A DNA stretch of 7,735 nucleotides from Candidatus Altarchaeota archaeon. GTDB lineage: Archaea > Altiarchaeota > Altiarchaeia > IMC4 > SCGC-AAA252-I15. The notes beneath the pieces are model-generated. The model was not told the DNA's origin and ran no database searches. It saw only the letters and a program-made list of their open reading frames with translations. The position numbers and the translations under genes are program-made. Positions 1 through 5,562 of this stretch are shown here, one piece after another. The number at the start of each line of letters is the position of its first letter. The stretch's first letter is position 1. The DNA is taken from contig JAHIYG010000094.1 of the NCBI GenBank assembly GCA_018815265.1, positions 1 to 7,735 on the forward strand, written 5' to 3'.

Positions 1-393
1 AGCAGCTTTTGCACCATCTTCTGTTGATGCAAAATTTTTATACAGTTGACTGCCGACGTCTGACGAGAGAAAATCAGCAAGCCTTCCAGCCCTAATCGGA
101 TGCTTTGGAATTGGTCCAACTGCCCCCCCGACATTCTCCCTTAATGCAGCAACCAATTTCTCAGGTTCGTCTGCCAAAGACAGGACGTTGGCCTGCACAG
201 TTGGGTCGGAAATCCCACCCATCAAAGTCTTGAATTTTCTTCTGTCAGAAAAAAAACCAGCAAACATTTCATGTTTTTCCGCACCAGAAAGAGATAGATT
301 CAAAGACCTAACTCCGGCATCCATCAATGGAATATAATCTATCCTCCTCAAAGGAGAATTATCACCTACTCCACCAGCCTGTTTTTCGACCAT
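1..393 (-). CDS. Unrecognised protein, N-terminal 131 residues (gene runs off the left edge)
   Basis: An open frame on the minus strand reads from ATG at 393-391 to position 1 with no stop, so only the first 131 residues are visible. The start is well fixed: the frame has an in-frame TAA at 423-421, and no ATG, GTG or TTG lies between that stop and this ATG. The protein begins MVEKQAGGVGDNSPLRR and contains no signal peptide, membrane segment or Cys cluster. It is mixed and mildly basic, with a Gly/Pro patch (VGGAVGPIPKHPIRAGRL) near residues 97-114. I do not recognise a family. The coding strand is G/T-rich (TTG, GTT, GGT codons), like the other minus-strand genes here. It is divergent from the large exported-protein gene, so the two may share a control region. 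Being a real gene is likely; function is unknown. Confidence 0.7.
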   Translation of the reverse strand, partial: MVEKQAGGVGDNSPLRRIDYIPLMDAGVRSLNLSLSGAEKHEMFAGFFSDRRKFKTLMGGISDPTVQANVLSLADEPEKLVAALRENVGGAVGPIPKHPIRAGRLADFLSSDVGSQLYKNFASTEDGAKAA

Positions 394-394
394 A

Positions 395-409
395 CCGTAT
401 TCTATACGG
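395..409. promoter_or_regulatory. Perfect 6-bp inverted repeat with 3-nt spacer abutting a start codon
   Basis: The sequence reads CCGTAT-TCT-ATACGG, a dyad whose near arm ends 2 nt before the ATG of the minus-strand gene (393). A box resembling an archaeal TATA element lies about 28 bp upstream of that ATG. If transcription is leaderless, the dyad would therefore lie between the box and the start site, where a bound repressor would block polymerase. It could instead form a small RNA hairpin next to the start codon. A 6-bp arm pair can arise by chance, so the regulatory role is inference. Confidence 0.4.
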
Positions 410-417
410 GAAGAATC

Positions 418-426
418 AGTTTAAGA
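418..426 (-). promoter_or_regulatory. Possible TATA-like box for the minus-strand gene at 393
   Basis: On the minus strand the stretch TTCTTAAACT is centred about 28 bp upstream of the ATG at 393. This is the spacing expected for an archaeal TATA box driving a leaderless transcript, and no Shine-Dalgarno-like sequence precedes the ATG. The box is weak compared with TTTAWATA. Confidence 0.3.
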
Positions 427-470
427 ACCAATCGCTTCTGAACAATGGACAATTTGTTTTTTTAATGTTG

Positions 471-493
471 AATTTAATGATATAAACGGGTGG
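471..493 (+). promoter_or_regulatory. AT-rich promoter-like stretch and weak ribosome-binding site for the large exported-protein gene
   Basis: AATTTAATGATATAAA runs across 471-486. The ATTTAATG part is centred about 23 bp before the GTG at 499, fitting a leaderless start. The TATAAA part (481-486) is only 13-18 bp away, which would put initiation inside the gene. A GGGTGG at 488-493 could act as a weak Shine-Dalgarno with 5-nt spacing. An AGGTGAT that matches the archaeal anti-Shine-Dalgarno overlaps the GTG itself and cannot serve that codon. Which element is used cannot be settled by eye. Confidence 0.35.
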
Positions 494-498
494 TTTAG

Positions 499-3400
499 GT
501 GATTGAAATAAACAAATTAGTTTCGGTTTTTTTGATTTTGTCTTTGGTAGCTGGTTGCGCATATGCTTTTTCATTTGATGATTTGTTGGATTGGGTAAGC
601 AGTCTTTTCGGCGATAAAAAGGAGGAGGTAGTCTGTAACCCCCCATACATGCGTTTGGGAGATGCATGCTGTCTGGATTCAGAAGGCAATGGAATATGCG
701 ACGACGACGAGAGACAACAGACCACGACGCCTAGGACGACCGGCCAGACACCAACGACCTCCAAACCCGGGAAAACAACACTAAAAAGTTCTTCCAGTAC
801 TGTTGACGGCTCAGTATCTACGTCAGCTAAACCCCCAACGACAACCCTCGCATCCAAGTTGAAGGCAGACACAGTCACATTAGATGGCACATTGGCTGTT
901 GACGTTGACCCGGTCCTTACAGCATCAGGGGCCACATTGATTCAACCGACAACAGGGGGATATCTGGAGTTTGTGGATTTGTCAAGCGGCTCCCACACTT
1001 CAGTTGCGCTGTCTGGAGACATACTCTCAGGAGTTGATGTGCTGGCTTTGAAATCAGGCAAGGCAGTTATACCTGTGAAGAAAGGGAACGGACTAGTAGA
1101 CATCATCGACATAGCAGGCAAAAAAATCATTAAATCCATACCTTTATCGGCTCAGCTGCAGGTGGACGTCGACGCAGTACTAACCCCTGACGAAACAAAG
1201 GCTCTGATGGCTACGAGACAGGACACATCAAACAGTTACTTGGAAGTCATAGACTTGGTTGCTGCGGTGCTGTCTAAGAAAATCAACATCCAAGGCGACC
1301 TGAAAGAGGGCGTTGACCCCGTAGTCTACAGCGACGGCTCAAAGGCAGTCGTCCCAACACTTAAGGGAACCGGCGTGGGTGCTAGGGCAAGCTTCATAGA
1401 TTTGGTTTCAGGAAACATAGTCAAGGCATTGGATGTCGACGGAAGACTCGAGGAAGACGTCGACTTGAAGCTCACATCAAACAATGAAATACTTCTGCTC
1501 CCCACAAAAACACCAGTGCTGGGATACCTCTCAATCATAGAGGCTAAGACGATGTCTTTGCAGAAGAAACTCACACTATCCGGGACACTCAAGGAATCAG
1601 TCGACCTATACTTCCTCACAGGCGAGAGGAAGGCGTTCATACCAGTGTATACCGGAAGCCAGGGATACATCGACGTGATAGACGTGTATGCTAGACAAAT
1701 CGACCACAGCATCAAACTCTCAGGCGACCTAATCAGGGGTGTGGATGGGAAACTCACCCCAGACGGCAGCCTAATAATCATCCCGACACAAAAGGGGACA
1801 ACAGCATATCTTGACATAGTCGACCCGTTGTCTGGAACACTTAAGGCTTCTGTCTTGCTTTCCGCAGTGTCTCATGAGTCAGTTGATGTCCAAATCTCAG
1901 AAGACGGCAAAAAAGCTTATGTGCTCTCCGGCAAACCTGGCCTCGCATATGTTGACGTAGTGGACATAGCGTCTGCGAAGCTTGTCAATACCCACAAGCT
2001 GACGGGGGGTTTGGTGACTGACTTGGACGCCCAACTAACGTCCGGAACTAAACCATATGCTGTCTCCTCAAACGCTGCAACAGGGTATGTGACGATAATC
2101 CGGAATCTTCCCGCAAAAGCATTGGTCTGCCTGACCACTGGGATGGGAACCGGATATGCTGAGGCAATAGACACATCAACTGACACATCATTTGGGATAA
2201 TGTCACTGCCAGGTAATGTTGTGGCTGGAGTAGATGGTATAAGCGCATCTGAGGCTTCGACGACGCCGCATTTCGACGAGGACATGACAATGCGCCAAGA
2301 CGACCAGACAGTATTTACTACAACCACCCATCCTGCGCAGACGACAACCACAACAACATGGTATGGGACAACATCAACCTATCCACCATACACTACCACG
2401 ACACTTGATGATTACCCGCAGACTACAACGACCCTCACAGACTATCCGCAGACTACGACCACGACACTATCTGATGCGGTTATCACGCCGCGTTGCGGAG
2501 ACGGATACCTCTCATGGAGCGGGACACCAGGCGGCGGCTCTGAGGAGTGTGACCCCAACACTGGCCCATACAATAACTGGCAGGGAGCGCAAAGATACGA
2601 CTGCCCATCTGGTTTGTCTTGTGTGAACTGCAAATGCGTCGGATGCGGCGACGGAAGACTGCAGGCTGGGGAGGAATGCGACAAAAACAACAAATACTCT
2701 ACAGTCAACGGGCAAAGGCTTTGGCAGGGCAGCAAACATGACTGCAGTGGTGAATATGAAATGTGTGGCAGCGACTGCAAATGCACTTCGTCTGTAGTGT
2801 GTAATCCCCCACTTTATGAGGATTCGCAGTGCGACGGGGAATGCGACCCCACATGCGAGACGTGCGAGAGCATGGATGGATTCCCCTGCTATGAATGCAG
2901 GCCAAAGGACTGCAGCGACCTCTCAGGGGATTGGAGCAGTTCAGTGCGATGCGACGGAAACCACGAGGAGATAGAGCACCACCCCGACTGCTCACAGTGC
3001 GCAAGATGCAAGGAAGTATGTCCAGAAGACGACGGATACTACAAACTCCTCGGGTGCGCAGGAAAATGCGATTTAAGACTATGCATCAAAGTAGGTGGAA
3101 ACGGAGAATACCAGGACTGCTACAAATGCAATGAACCAAAATGCGGCGACGGCATAATAACTTCGGGCGAACAATGCGAAGAAGACGCAGACTGCCCAGA
3201 CTACCACGCCTGCAAAGGATGTCAATGCGTAACAGATTGCGCAGGATACTGTGCAGACCAGGGTTCAAACGGATATGCCGTATTTGCAGGTGCTGCAAAC
3301 CAGGCTGCATGTACAAATGAGGCGACCGCCAGAATGAACGCGCTAAGGGCTGACTGCAGGGTCGTCTGCAGTGCAACTGCGTGGATGCAGGGAGTCTCAG

Positions 3401-3513
3401 GAACATGCTGTTGTGTAGATGCTGACTGGGTACCTTGTCTCAACTGTCCATGTGTGGCGCCATGTAATCCTGACTGTGACACGCCCAAGCCGACGTGTCA
3501 GGCTAAACTATAG
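499..3513 (+). CDS. Large exported multidomain protein: signal/lipobox, Cys-Ca-like motif, beta-propeller repeats, Cys-rich CGDG modules
   Basis: This 1004-aa protein starts at GTG. Residues 1-23 form a signal sequence with LVAGC at 16-20 (a lipobox, Cys20 lipidated) or AYA at 21-23 (signal peptidase I site). Residues 46-71 hold C-NPPY...CCLD..GNGICDDDE; its D60, E62, N64, G65, D68 and E71 match a 12-residue EF-hand/thrombospondin-3-like calcium loop. A Thr/Ser/Pro linker covers about 72-120. Residues 127-584 carry about nine repeats of 44-49 residues (L-G-L-VD...G..aviPt..GYl.viD), typical of YVTN-like beta-propeller blades. A TTTTT-rich linker covers about 608-660. Residues 666-1001 contain about 50 Cys, with CGDG...GE(E/Q)C modules starting at 666, 716 and 882. 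There is no C-terminal membrane helix, so anchoring would be through Cys20 or the protein is released. A role in adhesion or surface binding is inferred; no enzyme motif is seen. Confidence 0.88.
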   Translation: MIEINKLVSVFLILSLVAGCAYAFSFDDLLDWVSSLFGDKKEEVVCNPPYMRLGDACCLDSEGNGICDDDERQQTTTPRTTGQTPTTSKPGKTTLKSSSSTVDGSVSTSAKPPTTTLASKLKADTVTLDGTLAVDVDPVLTASGATLIQPTTGGYLEFVDLSSGSHTSVALSGDILSGVDVLALKSGKAVIPVKKGNGLVDIIDIAGKKIIKSIPLSAQLQVDVDAVLTPDETKALMATRQDTSNSYLEVIDLVAAVLSKKINIQGDLKEGVDPVVYSDGSKAVVPTLKGTGVGARASFIDLVSGNIVKALDVDGRLEEDVDLKLTSNNEILLLPTKTPVLGYLSIIEAKTMSLQKKLTLSGTLKESVDLYFLTGERKAFIPVYTGSQGYIDVIDVYARQIDHSIKLSGDLIRGVDGKLTPDGSLIIIPTQKGTTAYLDIVDPLSGTLKASVLLSAVSHESVDVQISEDGKKAYVLSGKPGLAYVDVVDIASAKLVNTHKLTGGLVTDLDAQLTSGTKPYAVSSNAATGYVTIIRNLPAKALVCLTTGMGTGYAEAIDTSTDTSFGIMSLPGNVVAGVDGISASEASTTPHFDEDMTMRQDDQTVFTTTTHPAQTTTTTTWYGTTSTYPPYTTTTLDDYPQTTTTLTDYPQTTTTTLSDAVITPRCGDGYLSWSGTPGGGSEECDPNTGPYNNWQGAQRYDCPSGLSCVNCKCVGCGDGRLQAGEECDKNNKYSTVNGQRLWQGSKHDCSGEYEMCGSDCKCTSSVVCNPPLYEDSQCDGECDPTCETCESMDGFPCYECRPKDCSDLSGDWSSSVRCDGNHEEIEHHPDCSQCARCKEVCPEDDGYYKLLGCAGKCDLRLCIKVGGNGEYQDCYKCNEPKCGDGIITSGEQCEEDADCPDYHACKGCQCVTDCAGYCADQGSNGYAVFAGAANQAACTNEATARMNALRADCRVVCSATAWMQGVSGTCCCVDADWVPCLNCPCVAPCNPDCDTPKPTCQAKL
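877..2250 (+). repeat. Coding repeat array: about nine beta-propeller-type blades plus a truncated one
   Basis: Residues 127-584 of the exported protein split into consecutive units of 44-49 residues. Each opens with L-(S/D/T)-G-x-L-x-x-x-VD and ends with a hydrophobic (Y/F)-x-x-(V/I)-(I/V)-D strand followed by a SG-like turn and a K-I/L strand. The VD pair is present or conservatively kept in every unit (VDPV, VDVL, VDAV, VDLK, VDLY, VDGK, VDVQ, LDAQ, VDGI). A unit near 540-569 lacks its opening strand, and the last piece (LPGNVVAGVDGI, from residue 570) is only an opening strand. This could close the propeller with the first unit. The DNA copies have diverged, so the array is old rather than a recent expansion. 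Confidence 0.75.
2392..2481 (+). repeat. 30-bp tandem repeat in a Thr-rich linker
   Basis: Two 30-bp units (2392-2421 and 2422-2451) encode TTTTLDDYPQ and TTTTLTDYPQ. A third, partly altered unit encodes TTTTTLSDA. The units are similar but not identical at DNA level (ACN threonine codons vary), so selection acts on the protein, a stiff and probably glycosylated spacer between the propeller and the Cys-rich region. Confidence 0.75.
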
Positions 3514-3518
3514 ATGTT

Positions 3519-3550
3519 AGGGGGTTTAACCCCCTTTATTTACTTTATTG
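3519..3550 (+). terminator. Hairpin plus T-rich tail after the large exported-protein gene
   Basis: Six nucleotides after the TAG stop (3511-3513) AGGGGG-TTTAA-CCCCCT forms a 6-bp GC-rich stem with a 5-nt loop (3519-3535). It is followed by TTATTTACTTTATT. Archaeal termination depends mainly on the T-rich stretch, and the stem adds to the case. The T-rich tail also overlaps the presumed promoter of the next gene. Confidence 0.6.
3535..3542 (+). promoter_or_regulatory. TATA-like box for the second exported-protein gene
   Basis: TTTATTTA is centred about 27 bp upstream of the ATG at 3566. No Shine-Dalgarno is visible before that ATG, which fits a leaderless transcript. The box sits immediately after the hairpin of the upstream gene, so the second gene is probably transcribed on its own. 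Confidence 0.4.
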
Positions 3551-3565
3551 TGGAATATGGTATTG

Positions 3566-4984
3566 ATGGATAGGTTTTGGGCGGTGCTTGCGGTTTTTGC
3601 AGTCATTCCTTTTGCCTCAGCCTGGAGTGACTATTCCTCTGCATACTTCTGCGATGATACTGTAAAGACCGTATGGGGTAATGCAGTCTATAACGAGTGT
3701 CTTGGGGGATACAGTCTGCAAGACCAAATGGATTTATGCGCGATGATGCCTGGAAACTCCAGGGAAAAATGCCAGGCAATACTTGACAAAACCCACCCAG
3801 CAGTATTGCCTAATACACTGGGGGAAGACGACCTAGAATACCCTGGGGAATGCCCGATAACCAAATTCCCTGAAAGAACCTACCTATGCAGCGAACAAGA
3901 CAAGCTCACCCCGAAAATAAACTACTGGCTAAACATATCAACCTACTCCGACACACGATGCCACAGGGTACAGACATTCTGCATAGCCTCAAACTACCTC
4001 TCCCAAAAATACAACCCCTTCAACCTAGTACTAAACGAAGACCCACTCTGCAAGAGCCTTATGTACAAGAAAGTCGAGGAAAGCATCAAAGCCCAAAGGA
4101 CAACATGGGGCTTTGACCAAGGCTGCGCATTCACCTACAAACCAAACGCAGCATTAAATTCAGAATCCACCTATATCCACACAATTAACATAAACAACAG
4201 ACACAAAACCGAAATAATGCAGGAACTGGAAAACCAACTAAGAGACTACTACACCCGCCCCTTCTCACCAATACATAAGACAACCACAACGACCCTGCCA
4301 GTTGCTGACTGCGTAAAAGACAGCGACTGCGAAATAGTGCAGGGCGACTGCTGCGGATGCAATGCAGGAGGAATAAACGCCGCAGTTCCAAAACTCAAAG
4401 CAGACGACTGGCTTGAAGAACTCTATCAAAGATGCAGTGGAAAAACCTGCATGTCAGTGATGTCCACAGACCCCTCCTGCTCATCCAAGCCAGTATGTAC
4501 TGCCGGCAAATGCGCGCTGGAATCCGTCGTGGCAGAAATTACAACAACTATCCAGTCGACGACCTCCACCCTACAGTCAACGCTCCAGACTACCTCCACA
4601 AATCCTAAACCAACCACAACAATCCCCCCTAAAGCGGCAAACCCCCCCAAAAAGACAACCTCCACGACTGTCTTGTATGCTACAGACGAGGCAGGTGGTG
4701 ATTCGACACTAACCTACCTGTTTTTGGTTTTAGTGCTTGTGGCGTTGGCTTTGGTTTTCTACCTAAAAAGGGATGTGCTAGAAGAGGCTGTATCAGGCGA
4801 TGAGAAAAAAACCTCTAAAGGATTGGGGGGATTAAGGGAGAGGAAAACCTTTGAAAACATGCCCTCCAGAAAAAACAAATCAAGCCTCTCAGAGGCTAGT
4901 GGAGACAAGAAACCCAAAATTAGGGACTCCCACGTGACTGACCAAGAGCAAGACCCTGACCAATCAGATGAGCACAGCGAATAG
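3566..4984 (+). CDS. Exported membrane-anchored protein with degenerate zinc phospholipase C/S1-P1-like ectodomain and CCGC Cys domain
   Basis: From ATG 3566 the product is 472 aa. Upstream in-frame starts are TTG 3548 and ATG 3557; 3566 is preferred for its compact signal peptide (MDRFWAVLAVFAVIPFASA) and the TATA-like box 27 bp upstream. Cleavage after ASA leaves Trp20 as the mature N-terminus, as in zinc phospholipase C and S1/P1 nucleases. Residues 143-153 (NYLSQKYNPFN) match the spacing of the family signature HYx[GT]D...PxH, but His, Asp and His are replaced by Asn, Gln and Asn. A dead-enzyme or binding ectodomain is therefore inferred. A TTTTT linker leads to a Cys domain (249-318: DCVKDSDC...CCGC...DPSC...C..GKC), then a Thr/Pro linker (about 325-372), a transmembrane helix (383-400) and a charged cytosolic tail. 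The last 65 bp overlap the convergent DUF99 gene. The ectodomain assignment rests on motif memory; the export and anchor calls are firm. Confidence 0.85.
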   Translation: MDRFWAVLAVFAVIPFASAWSDYSSAYFCDDTVKTVWGNAVYNECLGGYSLQDQMDLCAMMPGNSREKCQAILDKTHPAVLPNTLGEDDLEYPGECPITKFPERTYLCSEQDKLTPKINYWLNISTYSDTRCHRVQTFCIASNYLSQKYNPFNLVLNEDPLCKSLMYKKVEESIKAQRTTWGFDQGCAFTYKPNAALNSESTYIHTININNRHKTEIMQELENQLRDYYTRPFSPIHKTTTTTLPVADCVKDSDCEIVQGDCCGCNAGGINAAVPKLKADDWLEELYQRCSGKTCMSVMSTDPSCSSKPVCTAGKCALESVVAEITTTIQSTTSTLQSTLQTTSTNPKPTTTIPPKAANPPKKTTSTTVLYATDEAGGDSTLTYLFLVLVLVALALVFYLKRDVLEEAVSGDEKKTSKGLGGLRERKTFENMPSRKNKSSLSEASGDKKPKIRDSHVTDQEQDPDQSDEHSE

Positions 4985-5513
4985 CTTCAGGCAACAGGCT
5001 TCTAGTCGCACAAACCGACACAATACCCTCAGCATCCTTTTTTTCCAAACCCACAAACTGGATATACACCCCCTTCTCACCCTTTGTCTTCACAAAGTGA
5101 GGTTTCCCCGCGTCCTCCATCATCTTCAACCTGATACTTGGGTCGTCGGTATGCTTTAATGCGTTTTTTATCTCATCAAAATCAGGCATATCCCTTGTAA
5201 CGACAATGACTGGATATCCGCTCTCCTCATGCAGTCTTTTGATATCAACTACGTTGAATCCGCCGAATGCGATGCCATCCAACATGACCACGCGAACATC
5301 CTTGAAACGCAGGTTCAAAAGAAGCTCACACAACTTATCTGTAGAATCCAAACCGTCAACCTCAACAGTTGTGGAGACAACGCCGTCCATGAATACTCCG
5401 CCCCTGAAGACGCACCCCACTACCAACACATGAGTGTCGCCGCGTTTGAATGGTCCATCGTCAAAGCCGACAACACGGACTTCCTCCTTTATGCTGTAGA
5501 ACTGCTTTGTCAC
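4920..5513 (-). CDS. DUF99/UPF0215 family protein (endonuclease V-like fold, predicted nuclease)
   Basis: This 197-aa protein is full length for the family (about 190-200) and starts at GTG (5513-5511). Recognisable features are the N-terminal strand VVGFDDGPF with D18/D19, VVMLDGIAFGGFNVVDI (D79, D90), the strand PVIVVTRDMP with R107, and the C-terminal PEAIRCAHLIG...GQSRG (175-195). From memory, DUF99 proteins are mainly archaeal, share the endonuclease V/RNase H-like fold and have been linked to cleavage of damaged (deaminated) nucleic acid; the substrate here is inferred. It is cytosolic, with no signal or membrane segment. It is divergent from treT across 49 bp and convergent with the membrane-anchored protein gene. 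Its conserved C-terminal motif (about residues 178-197) lies inside that 65-bp overlap. No Shine-Dalgarno is seen; an AT box lies 26 bp upstream. Confidence 0.88.
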   Translation of the reverse strand: MTKQFYSIKEEVRVVGFDDGPFKRGDTHVLVVGCVFRGGVFMDGVVSTTVEVDGLDSTDKLCELLLNLRFKDVRVVMLDGIAFGGFNVVDIKRLHEESGYPVIVVTRDMPDFDEIKNALKHTDDPSIRLKMMEDAGKPHFVKTKGEKGVYIQFVGLEKKDAEGIVSVCATRSLLPEAIRCAHLIGQGLALGQSRGSP

Positions 5514-5534
5514 AGACTATAATTCAGAACCGAC

Positions 5535-5542
5535 TTATTTAA
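5535..5542. promoter_or_regulatory. Single near-symmetric TATA box shared by divergent DUF99 and treT genes
   Basis: TTATTTAA reads TTAAATAA on the other strand, close to the archaeal TATA consensus in both directions. It lies at the midpoint of the 49-bp gap: its centre is about 25 bp from the treT ATG (5563) and about 25-26 bp from the DUF99 GTG (5513). Neither start has a Shine-Dalgarno. Both genes could therefore be leaderless and fire from one box, with flanking BRE bases setting direction. Other AT-rich bases (AATTATAG near 5517-5524 on the minus strand) are too close to the GTG for a TATA role. Confidence 0.55.
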
Positions 5543-5562
5543 CTTCAATACCAAAATTAAAC

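Noticed and set aside
497..504. AGGTGATT as a strong Shine-Dalgarno
   Set aside because: It overlaps the GTG start codon itself, and the first in-frame start a usable distance downstream would remove the positively charged end of the signal peptide.
416..667. 83-residue minus-strand frame across the divergent intergenic region
   Set aside because: It would overlap the start of the large exported gene and its promoter; the product is basic and proline-rich with no recognisable feature, and its in-frame region near 470-490 is AT-rich promoter-like DNA.
495..935. Open minus-strand frame opposite the start of the large exported gene
   Set aside because: It lies wholly antisense to a gene with signal peptide and domain evidence, has low-complexity Val/Ser content that mirrors the Thr/Asp coding strand, and matches nothing I know.
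1326..2351. Two long minus-strand frames opposite the propeller repeats
   Set aside because: They are shadow frames produced by the repeated, stop-poor codons of the propeller; no domain or start signal supports them.
2338..2481. Thr-run region as a CRISPR-like or non-coding repeat
   Set aside because: The units are contiguous, in frame and differ synonymously, with no spacers; they are a protein linker.
2363..3488. Cys-, Arg- and His-rich frames on both strands in the Cys-rich coding region
   Set aside because: They come from out-of-frame reading of TGC/GAC-rich codons in the real gene.
3548..3565. TTG 3548 and ATG 3557 as starts for the second exported protein
   Set aside because: Both are in frame and possible, but ATG 3566 gives a compact signal peptide and the best distance to the TATA-like box. 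The choice between 3557 and 3566 is not certain.
4968..5522. Plus-strand frames opposite the DUF99 gene
   Set aside because: The minus-strand DUF99 protein is recognisable end to end, so these are shadows.
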